A model generated the notes under the pieces. That model was not told where the DNA came from. It searched no databases and worked only from the letters and a program-made list of their open reading frames with translations. Both the position numbers and the translations under genes were made by a program. Below are positions 45,957 through 54,425 of a stretch of 64,000 nt of DNA, in pieces (positions within the stretch are counted from its first letter, which is position 1; every line of letters begins with the position of its first letter). Origin of the DNA: Robiginitalea marina (GTDB lineage: Bacteria; Bacteroidota; Bacteroidia; Flavobacteriales; Flavobacteriaceae); NCBI RefSeq assembly GCF_024006985.1, contig NZ_JAMXIB010000006.1, forward strand, positions 62,001 to 126,000, read 5' to 3'.

Positions 45957-46238
45957 ATGATCGTTTCTTTTGGCTCGAAACAAACCGAACAAATTTGGAA
46001 TGGTTTCCGAGTCAAAAAAATGCCCATTGCCATACAGAACCTTGGAAGAAGGAAATTAAGGATGTTGAATAATTCACGGGATATTGCAGATTTGCGAATT
46101 CCACCTTCAAACCGACTTGAAAAACTTAGCGGAACCCTTAAGGCCTTTTACAGTATTAGAATAAACAATCAATGGCGAATTATTTTCAAATGGCATAAAG
46201 GAAACGCAAGTGAAGTGGAAATTGTTGATTATCATTAA
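45957..46238 (+). CDS. higB: RelE-superfamily toxin, HigB type
   Basis: 93 residues. HigB pattern: DLRIPPSNRLEKLSG in the middle, then YSIRINNQWRIIFKW and a short C-terminal strand with EIVDYH. These toxins cleave mRNA in translating ribosomes. The toxin precedes its antitoxin by 2 bp, the reversed order typical of higBA. Located in the cassette array, where toxin-antitoxin pairs stabilise arrays. Confidence 0.92.
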   Translation: MIVSFGSKQTEQIWNGFRVKKMPIAIQNLGRRKLRMLNNSRDIADLRIPPSNRLEKLSGTLKAFYSIRINNQWRIIFKWHKGNASEVEIVDYH

Positions 46239-46240
46239 AA

Positions 46241-46552
46241 ATGACCGATATGGAAAAGTTAGCAAACGTACATCCTGGTGAAATTCTACAATTCGAATTT
46301 CTGGAGCCTCTGGAAATATCTGCATACCGGCTTTCAAAAGACCTGAAGATCCCCCAAACAAGGATTTCGGAGATAATTAAAGGGAATCGCCGAATCACAG
46401 CAGATACTGCGCTGCGCCTGAGCAAATATTTTGGGAATTCTGCAAAGTTCTGGCTTGGACTTCAAGATGATTATGACATCGAAGAGGAAAGGGCCGAGAA
46501 AAAGGATGAATTTGACCAAATTCAAAAGTTTGAGAATAAAAACGTTGCCTGA
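46241..46552 (+). CDS. higA: HigA antitoxin, XRE-family
   Basis: 103 residues. VHPGEILQFEFLEPLEISAYRL is the HigA start; the helix-turn-helix follows in LKIPQTRISEIIKGNRRITA, and FGNSAKFWLGLQDDYD closes the domain. It binds HigB and represses the operon. The start may be the ATG at 46241 or the one nine bases later. Confidence 0.93.
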   Translation: MTDMEKLANVHPGEILQFEFLEPLEISAYRLSKDLKIPQTRISEIIKGNRRITADTALRLSKYFGNSAKFWLGLQDDYDIEEERAEKKDEFDQIQKFENKNVA

Positions 46553-46663
46553 CAACGCTGATGGCCAATCGCCATATTCAGCCTGGTATTATTTGCTATT
46601 TTAGACACTAACAAAGCAACCCGGATGGTTCTGGCTTGAAGGCGTCTAACCGCGGCCAATGAC
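46553..46663 (+). repeat. attC-like cassette junction 6
   Basis: ACAACGCTGATGGCCAATCGCC near the HigA stop, a spacer, CGCGGCCAATGAC, then GTTATAAACT, the start of the next cassette at 46664. Arms are less regular than in junction 4. Confidence 0.45.
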
Positions 46664-46679
46664 GTTATAAACTATTACT

Positions 46680-46988
46680 ATGGAGCAATCTTATATCGCA
46701 AAATCGTACAAGAATTCACTTGTGACTTTAGTTCTGCTCGTTATTGGATTTTTACTTTACCTTTTATTTCAGGACCCTTCAGGGCCCGGGGCAATAACTA
46801 TTGTTGTGGGAATCACAATGCTAATCGCAATGGTCACAGCTGTCCGTGGAATGATTCAACTTTATAAGGGTAGGAAAGAAGCGAAGAATGCAAAATTTAT
46901 GATTGCCCTCCTCGGTAATGGTTTGGGCATATTATATTTAATCTCAACTATTATAATGGCAATGCGTATTATTCCTAAAATCCTTTAA
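46680..46988 (+). CDS. Small three-helix membrane protein, unknown function
   Basis: 102 residues with hydrophobic segments at about 14-31, 38-55 and 74-94, and a basic loop LYKGRKEAKNAK. No family recognised. Only gene of a compact cassette bounded by GTTATAAACT (46664-46673) and AGTTTATAAT (46991-47000), inverse in nine of ten positions. Confidence 0.65.
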   Translation: MEQSYIAKSYKNSLVTLVLLVIGFLLYLLFQDPSGPGAITIVVGITMLIAMVTAVRGMIQLYKGRKEAKNAKFMIALLGNGLGILYLISTIIMAMRIIPKIL

Positions 46989-47014
46989 ACAGTTTATAAT
47001 ATCGGGCATGCCCC

Positions 47015-47345
47015 ATTCCGCCCTCTTCCCCACCTTTCACTTTTTCCTCTTAATTCACTTCTAATAATCCCGTCCCCCGCGCAAGGCAATCCCCCCACCC
47101 CGGATATTTTCCGACCAGAGGAATGAAAAGAATCCCGGCTTTATCTTTAAAGTACCAGTCAGCAGTCGCAGTGGGCGGTAATACTTCCTTGCACTTTCAA
47201 AGTGCTTCTGACAGATTTAAATAACACTTTCCGCCGAAAACAGAACCGAAACCAACTGAGGATAGCAGAGTGATACCGGAACCTAACCGATTTGTTATCT
47301 TAGAGCTATAAGTGGAATAAAGTGCATAATGCACTTTAAACATAA
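47015..47345 (+). repeat. Promoter-bearing dispersed repeat, copy 3 (extended form)
   Basis: About 331 bp, near-identical to 43512-43843. It lies between the attC-like left half AGTTTATAAT (46991) and the next cassette start GTTGCGCTT (47346), so it forms the spacer of a junction. Confidence 0.85.
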
Positions 47346-47389
47346 GTTGCGCTTCATTCCCGATAGCTATCGGGACCAACCACCACCCC

Positions 47390-48139
47390 ATGCTAAAATT
47401 CTTTAGAAAAATACGATTCGACCTTATGGAAACGGGAAAAACAGGCAGGTACCTAACCTACGCCATAGGTGAAATTGTACTGGTGGTGATTGGAATTCTG
47501 ATTGCGCTTCAAATTAACAACTGGAATGAAATCAGAAAGGACAAAAAAAAGGAAGCGGTTTTTCTGGAACAAATACACGTTGAATTTACAGAGAACAAAG
47601 CACAGTTTTTGCGGATAAAAGGGTTTCATGAAAAATCGCTAAGCAGTTGCATCTGGATGATTTCCCATCAACCCTTTAAAACGGTTGCGCTTGACTCCCT
47701 TCGGCATCATTCACTTTGGTCCAGGGTATCTTACACCTATGATCCTTCTCAAAGCAGCCTGAAATCATTAATAAGCACAGGAGCTATCGACCTTATTCAG
47801 GATGTAGCGCTTAGAGAAGTTTTAATTGGCTGGCAGGATCTGGTTGATGATTATCTGGAAGAGGAAAAAGAAATGCGGGAGTTTACGGTAAATTATGTGG
47901 TCCCCTTCAGTATACAACATTTTAAACTGTACCATGAGGAAGAACGGTTTGATGCCGTTTTAAATTTTGACCAAAAGCAATTGGACCAATACCTCAACCT
48001 TATTGCCAGAAAGAAGCGGATACTGGAAGAAATTTTGGGCGGCTTCTCCGATAAAATGAATGGGGAATCGCAGAGTGAACTTGAAAAAGTAATGACGGCA
48101 ATGGATGTAATTCTTGAGCGTACGCGAAATCCAAATTAA
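47390..48139 (+). CDS. DUF6090 family membrane-anchored protein
   Basis: 249 residues with the signature FFRKIRFDLME, a single helix YAIGEIVLVVIGILIAL and QINNWNEIRKDKKKE. The remainder is helical and charged. Close paralogue of the gene at 44947, with the same palindrome and cassette 5' end upstream, so the two are probably copies of one mobile unit. The expected inverse end is not found after the stop codon. Function unknown. Confidence 0.9.
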   Translation: MLKFFRKIRFDLMETGKTGRYLTYAIGEIVLVVIGILIALQINNWNEIRKDKKKEAVFLEQIHVEFTENKAQFLRIKGFHEKSLSSCIWMISHQPFKTVALDSLRHHSLWSRVSYTYDPSQSSLKSLISTGAIDLIQDVALREVLIGWQDLVDDYLEEEKEMREFTVNYVVPFSIQHFKLYHEEERFDAVLNFDQKQLDQYLNLIARKKRILEEILGGFSDKMNGESQSELEKVMTAMDVILERTRNPN

Positions 48140-48343
48140 ATGCAGTATAAGAAACTGTAACCCACCCCCGGGATGTGCTCCAACCGCAGGAAGGAAAGAT
48201 AACCCCAATCAAACGATCAAATTCCGGGGAACGCCCCCGGAGGGGCCCCGCTGCAACCCCCTAATTTCGGGGAATGTTCCCGTCAGAAACTAAATTTCAC
48301 TACATTTAAAGACCCCGTCCGGGACCCTGAAAAACCAACCCTT

Positions 48344-50437
48344 ATGAAAACCATCCTTTTCGCAGCCCTTGCCATCCTGAGCCTTATGGCCTCCTCCTGT
48401 TCCCGCAGCGGGGACACCCCGTCCCAAATTGCCTGGGATACCTGGGGGGTGCCGCATATTTCGGCCAACTCCGAAGAAGAACTGTTCTTTGCCCAGGGAT
48501 GGGCACAAATGCACAACCACGCCAACCTGATCCTGGACCTCTATGGGAGTGCCCGGGGAAAGGGCGCGGAATACTGGGGGGCCGAAAAACTGGGGAACGA
48601 CCTGCTCATCCATACCATGGGCTTCAGCGCGCTGGCCGACCAGTGGGAAACCAAACAGGACCCGCAGACCCGCACGATCTTCCAAAGTTTTGTGGATGGG
48701 ATGAACGCCTATGCCGAAGCGCATCCCGATCAAATCGATGCGAAGAACAAAGCGGTTTTGCCCCTGACCACCAAAGACCTGAACATGCACGGCATGTACA
48801 TCGTCTTTACCCTGTTTATCGGCGGGGAAGACCTCGGCCGTATCCAGCAATGGCCCGATATGGGGTCGAACACCTATGCTGTGGGGCCCTCGCGTTCGGC
48901 CTCGGGGAATGCCATGCTGGTACAGAACCCCCATTTGCCCTGGTGGCGCGAATTCCTCTTCTTCGAATCGCAGCTGAACCTGAAGGATAAACGGATGTAT
49001 GGGGCCACCCTGGTGGGGTTCCCGGGGATTGCCATCGGGTTTAACAACCACCTGGGTTGGAGCCATACCGACAATACCATCGACAATGCCGATACCTATG
49101 AGCTGGAGGTGAAAGACGGGGGGTATTTGCTCGACGGGGAACGAAGGGAATTTGAGGTTCGGACGGCTACCCTGGGCATCCGTGGCGATGATGGGCAGGT
49201 GGCAGACACCACCCTGACCCTGCGCAGTACGGTCCACGGCCCGGTGGTCAGCGGCACCGACGACAAAGTGCTGGCCTTGCGGCTGGTCGGGCTCGACCGG
49301 CCCGATATGTTCCTGCAATGGTGGCGGATGATCAACAGCGAAACCTTCGAAGAATTCGAGTCGGCCCTGAAAATGGCGCAAATCCCCTTTTGGAACGTCA
49401 TGTACGCCGACCGGGAAAAGAACATCTTTTACCTGTTCAACGGCCTGGTCCCGAAACGCAGCACCGGCGATTGGGACTATTGGGACCGCATTATCCCGGG
49501 CGGCCGTGCTTCGGATATCTGGACGGAAGTACACCCGTATGCCGACCTGCCCAAACTAAGGAACCCTGCCACAGGGTGGTTGCAGAATTCAAACGACCCG
49601 CCTTGGACCAGTACCCTTCCCACGGCCCTGGACCCGAAGGATTTCCCCCCGTACATGGCGCCCCAAACCATGGGCTTCAGGCCCCAGCGGTCGGCCCGGA
49701 TGCTCTCCGAAGATGCCTCGGTTACCTACGATGAGCTGATCGATTATAAGCTTTCCACCCGTTCAGAATTCGCCGACCGCATCCTGGACGACCTGTTTGC
49801 GGCCGTGGAACAATCCGGGTCCGAAAAGGCGCTCGCCGCCAAGGCCGTCCTTGAACAATGGGACCGGGAAGCCGACGCAGACAGCAAAGGCATGGTCTTG
49901 TTTTACACCTGGGCCCGCAAGTTTGGGGTGAGGCGCGAGGCGAATTACAGCACTGCCTGGAATTTTGAATCGCCCGACACCACCCCGGACGGCCTGGCAG
50001 ATCCGGCGCGGGCGGTGACCTTGCTGGAGGAAGCGGCTGAAGAGTTGGAGAAGCGTTTCGGCCGGATGGATGTCCCCTGGGGTGAGTATTACCGCATCTC
50101 CTACAATGGAAAAGATTTGCCCGCAAACGGCGGCGACGGTTCCGTAGGGATCGTAAGGGTGGCCTGGCCCGGAAGGGCCGACGACACCCATATGTATGTC
50201 GGCGGGGGCGATTCCTGGGTCGGGGTCATCGAATTCGCCGATAGCGTCAGGGCCAAAGTACTGTTGAGCTATGGGAACGCCACGGAAAAAGGTTCCCCCC
50301 ACAACGGCGACCAGTTGGAGTTGTTTTCGCGCAAGGAACTCCGCGACGCCTGGTTTACCGAGGCACAACTCAAAGGGCATCTTGAAAAAACCGAAATCAG
50401 GTCCGCCAGCGGCTTTTCAGACAACCCGCTAAAATAA
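48344..50437 (+). CDS. Penicillin acylase family protein (Ntn hydrolase)
   Basis: 697 residues, lipoprotein-type N-terminus ending at Cys19. After a propeptide-like alpha region the nucleophile Ser175 appears in MGSNTYAVG, the position of autocatalytic cleavage in this family, followed by NPHLPWW and later NNHLGWSHTDN. Members cleave amide-linked acyl groups (beta-lactams, acyl-homoserine lactones, lipopeptides); this gene's substrate is unknown. GC content matches the core chromosome, unlike the array to its left. No signal that it belongs to an operon. Confidence 0.9.
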   Translation: MKTILFAALAILSLMASSCSRSGDTPSQIAWDTWGVPHISANSEEELFFAQGWAQMHNHANLILDLYGSARGKGAEYWGAEKLGNDLLIHTMGFSALADQWETKQDPQTRTIFQSFVDGMNAYAEAHPDQIDAKNKAVLPLTTKDLNMHGMYIVFTLFIGGEDLGRIQQWPDMGSNTYAVGPSRSASGNAMLVQNPHLPWWREFLFFESQLNLKDKRMYGATLVGFPGIAIGFNNHLGWSHTDNTIDNADTYELEVKDGGYLLDGERREFEVRTATLGIRGDDGQVADTTLTLRSTVHGPVVSGTDDKVLALRLVGLDRPDMFLQWWRMINSETFEEFESALKMAQIPFWNVMYADREKNIFYLFNGLVPKRSTGDWDYWDRIIPGGRASDIWTEVHPYADLPKLRNPATGWLQNSNDPPWTSTLPTALDPKDFPPYMAPQTMGFRPQRSARMLSEDASVTYDELIDYKLSTRSEFADRILDDLFAAVEQSGSEKALAAKAVLEQWDREADADSKGMVLFYTWARKFGVRREANYSTAWNFESPDTTPDGLADPARAVTLLEEAAEELEKRFGRMDVPWGEYYRISYNGKDLPANGGDGSVGIVRVAWPGRADDTHMYVGGGDSWVGVIEFADSVRAKVLLSYGNATEKGSPHNGDQLELFSRKELRDAWFTEAQLKGHLEKTEIRSASGFSDNPLK

Positions 50438-50654
50438 ACCGCCTCGGGCCCGGGACCGTGCCGACCAGATGAGCAACGGCCTGTATCGCGCCGCGTGTTG
50501 CCTTTGGCGATTGCGCCAGGGGTTAACGCGTGCAAAGGCATGCCTTGAAGTTTTCCTCGCCTTAGATGTTTACGTTGCCCGTCGGCAATGGCGGTGGGCA
50601 ACCATCCTTACCTTTACAGGTAAAGCCCTCCTGACAAAAACCGAGCTGCCCTTT

Positions 50655-50767
50655 CCACTGAAAACAAAACCAGAAGCAACTGAGAAAAACAGATTGATTC
50701 CAGAACCTAATCGATTTGCTATCTTAGGGTTATAAGTGGAATAAAGTGCATTATGCTCTGCACGGAC
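50655..50767 (+). repeat. Promoter-bearing dispersed repeat, copy 4 (partial, degenerate)
   Basis: Matches the right half of copies 1-3: CCAGAACCTAA, GATTTGCTATCTTAG, TATAAGTGGAATAAAGTGCA. Ends at GTTATGCTC (50768) before an amidohydrolase gene. The open frame 50469-50735 falls largely inside it. The rest of the 350-bp gap shows nothing else. Confidence 0.7.
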
Positions 50768-50791
50768 GTTATGCTCAATTTTTCATGAATT

Positions 50792-51805
50792 ATGAGGAAA
50801 TCGTTAAAAATTATCGGAAAACTATTGGTGGCATTGGCTGTATTAGGAATCACAGGATATTTCTTGTTTATCTATGAAAAGCCAGTAGACCAACAGGCAA
50901 TGGATAAATTTTTAATGGGACAACCGGTGATTGATGTGCACATTCATGTGTCTAAAGGATTTGATAGCAATGACGTATATGGAAGCGATCTAAAGTCTGG
51001 CCCAAAACTGGATCATGCAAAATTGAATTGGTTTAAAAATGCCTTTGACAAGCATAATATTGTAATAGGACTTTCCGGCGGGCCTGTACAACATGTTATG
51101 AATTGGATGAAGGAAGACAATAGATTTTGGGGAGGCGTCTCATTTCCCTATAATGAACTAAATGAGGCTGACGAACCATTTGTGAATGAATTCCTCACCT
51201 ACGAAGAGTTATTTGTTCTTTACGATTCGATTGGTTTTCGAAGTATGGGCGAAAGCATGTATATGTATTATGGCATCCATCCACATGATGAACGCCTGGA
51301 TGCTTATTGGAAGATTGCACAAGAGTTTAAAATCCCCATTGGCATACACGCAGATGGACCTCCGCCACCGTGGATGAGGGATAAAAAAACGTCTCATCTC
51401 ATAAACAAAGAATATAGTAATCCTGAATTACTTAGGCCAATTCTGGCAAAATACCCAGATCTTAAACTCATTTTATTTCATTTTTGTGGCATATACAGTG
51501 ATGAGGCAATCCAGCTCATGAAAGATTACCCGAATGTCTATTGTGATATTTCCGCAGTTAGCTACTTTATGCCCAAAATATTCTGGGAGGGCGCTGTGAA
51601 AAAGCTTTTCAAAGAGGGTTTGGGAGATAGGCTTCTATTTGGCTCTGATTATATGACATTTATAAGAGGACATATAGAGGCAATATATTCAATTGACTGG
51701 TTGACCGAGAAAGATAAACGTGATATTCTTTATAATAATGCTGCTGAATTTCTTGAATTAACAACAGAAGAAATAAATCAACACCATCAATCTGTTAAAA
51801 ACTAA
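50792..51805 (+). CDS. Amidohydrolase-related membrane-anchored protein
   Basis: 337 residues: one N-terminal anchor helix (about 9-28), then D48-V-H50-I-H52 metal site, GIHADGPPPPWM, LILFHFCGIYSD and LLFGSDYMTF. Same Amidohydro_2-type fold as the lipoprotein at 43868. It lies 8 bp before a VIT-type transporter gene and has the same type of promoter repeat upstream. Substrate unknown. Confidence 0.85.
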   Translation: MRKSLKIIGKLLVALAVLGITGYFLFIYEKPVDQQAMDKFLMGQPVIDVHIHVSKGFDSNDVYGSDLKSGPKLDHAKLNWFKNAFDKHNIVIGLSGGPVQHVMNWMKEDNRFWGGVSFPYNELNEADEPFVNEFLTYEELFVLYDSIGFRSMGESMYMYYGIHPHDERLDAYWKIAQEFKIPIGIHADGPPPPWMRDKKTSHLINKEYSNPELLRPILAKYPDLKLILFHFCGIYSDEAIQLMKDYPNVYCDISAVSYFMPKIFWEGAVKKLFKEGLGDRLLFGSDYMTFIRGHIEAIYSIDWLTEKDKRDILYNNAAEFLELTTEEINQHHQSVKN

Positions 51806-51813
51806 ACACAGCT

Positions 51814-52515
51814 ATGAATAAAAAATTAACCCTTGACAACTATCTGGACAGCCACTACATCCATCGGAGCAATTGGTTAAGGGCTGCGGTTTTGGGGGCA
51901 AATGATGGCATTATTTCTATATCCAGTCTGGCTATTGGGGTTGCGGCTGCAAGTTTAACAAGAGAACCTGTTCTTCTGGCAACGGTCGCAGGACTCGTGG
52001 CAGGAGCATTGTCTATGGCTGCAGGGGAATATGTGTCGGTTAGTTCGCAAACCGATACTGAAAAAGCAGATATCGAAAGGGAGAAAAAAGAACTGGCAGA
52101 AATGCCCGAAGAAGAGCTAAACATATTGGCTCAAATCTATGAGAAAAGGGGGCTAAAAAGTGAAACTGCCATGCAGGTGGCCAAAGAACTGACCCGGGCG
52201 GATGCATTGGGGACGCACATTCGGGATGAATTGGGAATCAATGAAATCAGTAAGGCCAACCCCATCCAGGCAGCGCTGGCGTCAGGGGCTGCATTTACGG
52301 TTGGAGGCGTACTACCGCTTTTCGTGGTCCTTTTTACTCCCATAAATGGAATGGAGTATTGGCTATACGGGTTTACCACCATTTTCCTGATCATTTTAGG
52401 AGCAACGGCTGCAAAAACCGGGGGTTCAAATGTGTTGAAAGGCATCCTCAGGATTACGGTATGGGGGACAATTGCAATGGGGCTTTCTGCCTTTGCGGGT
52501 TATCTCTTTGGGTAA
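51814..52515 (+). CDS. VIT1/CCC1-family Fe/Mn transporter
   Basis: 233 residues. The family signature HRSNWLRAAVLGANDGIISISSLAIGVA gives the first membrane helix; GALSMAAGEYVSVSSQTDTEKAD follows, then a cytoplasmic metal-binding helical insert with EREKKELAEMPEEEL and three more helices. VIT/CCC1 proteins move Fe2+ or Mn2+ out of the cytoplasm. Eight bp after the amidohydrolase gene, possibly co-transcribed. Confidence 0.92.
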   Translation: MNKKLTLDNYLDSHYIHRSNWLRAAVLGANDGIISISSLAIGVAAASLTREPVLLATVAGLVAGALSMAAGEYVSVSSQTDTEKADIEREKKELAEMPEEELNILAQIYEKRGLKSETAMQVAKELTRADALGTHIRDELGINEISKANPIQAALASGAAFTVGGVLPLFVVLFTPINGMEYWLYGFTTIFLIILGATAAKTGGSNVLKGILRITVWGTIAMGLSAFAGYLFG

Positions 52516-52620
52516 ATGTTTAATGGTTACCCCTGAAACCATGATTCTGGGGGCAGGGCCATTGGACGTTTTATTGTTAAAATCCGCTCTGCCATTACAT
52601 CAGACCGTTACCTTTAAAAC

Positions 52621-52860
52621 ATGAATGACCTCATCACCCTGAAATCGTACATGTCTCCACATGAACTCCTCGTGGACCGAAGCAAGCTGGAGTCCTTCGG
52701 AATCGAGTGTTTCACCAGGGACGAAATGACTGCGCAGGTGCTGAACTTTTATTCCCACCTAAAGGGCGGCATCCAATTACAAGTGAAAAAAGGCGACTTG
52801 CAAAAAGCCCGGGAAATCCTTGCAGATCAGGTGGATGGGGAGACCGAGGAAAAAAGTTAG
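52621..52860 (+). CDS. DUF2007 small protein
   Basis: 79 residues. The pattern SPHELLVDRSKLESFGIECF and GGIQLQVKKGDLQKAREIL matches DUF2007 (putative signal-transducing proteins, ferredoxin-like fold). Soluble and cytoplasmic. Function unknown. Confidence 0.85.
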   Translation: MNDLITLKSYMSPHELLVDRSKLESFGIECFTRDEMTAQVLNFYSHLKGGIQLQVKKGDLQKAREILADQVDGETEEKS

Positions 52861-52986
52861 AACCACATGATTTCGCAGCTCTGTTGGTCATAGGTTATCC
52901 TTCACCATTCCTTAACCCCCGAAAATGGCAAATCGATTACCTTGCCCCTTAAAAGGGCTGATGCCTGCCCCCTTAAAAATGCGACT

Positions 52987-53403
52987 ATGAAAAAGGTAAA
53001 CCTGATGCTCCTGGCCTTTTTGCTTATGGCATTCCAATGCGACGAAGACGCCGATTTCATTGAAGACCCCCTATTCGAAAGCGGGCTGATGGGCCGGTGG
53101 GAACTGGCCGATGAAACAATCAACGGAATCTCCGATTTACTGCCCAAATGTTGCCGATTTTTTGAATTCAGCCCCGACGGCAACCCGGAAGATTTGGAGG
53201 GCCTGGTTTCCTATACGGATGAAACCGGGGTTTTCGAGGGCGTATTTACCCTCGACCCCGAAAACCAAACCATAGCGCTCCGGCGCGAAAACCGGACGCC
53301 GGTCACCTATTCCTATTCGCTCAGTTCCGCTGGGGATTATTTGGAATTTTCGTTTAGCGAAGGGGACGCGGAGTTCCTGCAGGGTTGGCAACGAACGGAG
53401 TAA
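52987..53403 (+). CDS. Lipocalin-like lipoprotein, unknown function
   Basis: 138 residues from the Met at 52987 (preceded by a better leader than the upstream Met), lipobox ending MAFQC. The mature part resembles short lipocalin-like Bacteroidetes lipoproteins: GRWELADETING, a Cys pair CCRFFEFSPDGN and alternating strands. No assigned role. Confidence 0.6.
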   Translation: MKKVNLMLLAFLLMAFQCDEDADFIEDPLFESGLMGRWELADETINGISDLLPKCCRFFEFSPDGNPEDLEGLVSYTDETGVFEGVFTLDPENQTIALRRENRTPVTYSYSLSSAGDYLEFSFSEGDAEFLQGWQRTE

Positions 53404-53467
53404 ACCATCGATACCCCGGAGGGGGTAATTCCCGGCGCGCACCCGGTAATCCCAAAAAATAACGTCT

Positions 53468-53938
53468 ATGAAAACAATGCCCTTGCTGATTTTGAGCGTC
53501 TTCTTTGTGAACCTGATCTGCGCCCAGGAGCAGGCCCTGAAAATTACAAACCGTACCTCTGGAAAGGAAATCCTGCTAAAGGAACACAAAAGGATAAAAA
53601 TCAAGACCGTGGACGGGCAAAAGATTTCAGGTCGTTTTTCCGTAGAAAACAACCAGGTCATTACCATCAATGACGCGCAAGTTGCATTAACGGATATTGC
53701 CGAAATTAAACGCAACCCTTTGTTAATCTCTGTATTTACCAGCAGTTTCTTAATCTATGCCGGGGCAATAACCGCCGGAATGGCAGCCATTATTGCGGCA
53801 ACGATCGATACGACGGCTATTTGGTTTGTTATTCCCGCGGCCGGATTGGTATATGCCGGTATTAAATCTCCAAATTTCTTCAGGAAATTCACCCCTGGGG
53901 GTGGGTGGACCTTTGCAATTATTACAACTTCTCCCTAA
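53468..53938 (+). CDS. Exported protein with two C-terminal membrane segments
   Basis: 156 residues: signal peptide to about residue 19 (ICAQEQ), a short beta domain with EILLKEHKRIKIKTVDGQ and RFSVENNQVITI, then two hydrophobic segments (about 85-108, 116-132). The family is common in Flavobacteriia, function unknown. Monocistronic in appearance. Confidence 0.65.
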   Translation: MKTMPLLILSVFFVNLICAQEQALKITNRTSGKEILLKEHKRIKIKTVDGQKISGRFSVENNQVITINDAQVALTDIAEIKRNPLLISVFTSSFLIYAGAITAGMAAIIAATIDTTAIWFVIPAAGLVYAGIKSPNFFRKFTPGGGWTFAIITTSP

Positions 53939-53980
53939 GAAAGAGAAGCTAGGGCAAGACCAGCCTACCACGGGTTGCCC

Positions 53981-54343
53981 TTAAATTAATCCCGCCCCCA
54001 AAGCCAGGGAGATCAGCACGAGCAGCACCGCGACGAGGCGCTGCAGGAACTGCAACGTGATCTTCTTCAGGAGTTTATTGCCCGGGTAGGCCCCGGCCAT
54101 TGCGGATAAGGTGGCGGAGGTAACCAGGGGCAGGTTTTCCCCGAGCCCCGCCTGTCCAAACCGGGAAGCGTAAACGGACAGCCGCGTAAAATCGATAATG
54201 CAGGCAATGGCCAGGTCGAGCGGAAAGAACAGCACAAACACAGGGGTAAGCAGGGTGCTCAGCCCGAAACCGGAGAAGAAGGTGAGCAGGGCAGCAACAA
54301 AAGCGACCAATGAGATGAGGGCATGGGAACCATCAGACACCAT
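53981..54343 (-). pseudogene. TSUP (TauE/SafE) transporter with a large internal deletion
   Basis: 120 residues from the Met at 54343. The first half reads like a normal TSUP N-terminus (AALLTFFSGFGLSTLLTPVF, then FFPLDLAIA) and the second like a normal C-terminal repeat (IIDFTRLSVYASRF, SAMAGAYPGNKLLKKITL), but about 110-130 residues between them are missing without a frameshift. Full TSUP proteins have about 250 residues. Probably non-functional; a half-size dimerising transporter cannot be excluded. Confidence 0.75.
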
Positions 54344-54425
54344 CCAAAGGGAAAAGATGGAAATGCCATTTTTTAGAACCCTAACCTCCTTTTTCGTACT
54401 TTGAGGAGGTATCCAACCCCAACCC

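Noticed and set aside
25700-47400. CRISPR array
   Set aside because: The repeats are long, irregularly spaced and separated by genes; there are no 25-40-bp repeats with uniform spacers and no cas genes.
50469-50735. 88-codon open frame between the penicillin acylase and amidohydrolase genes
   Set aside because: Largely inside the degenerate promoter repeat; low-complexity basic peptide; no homology recognised.
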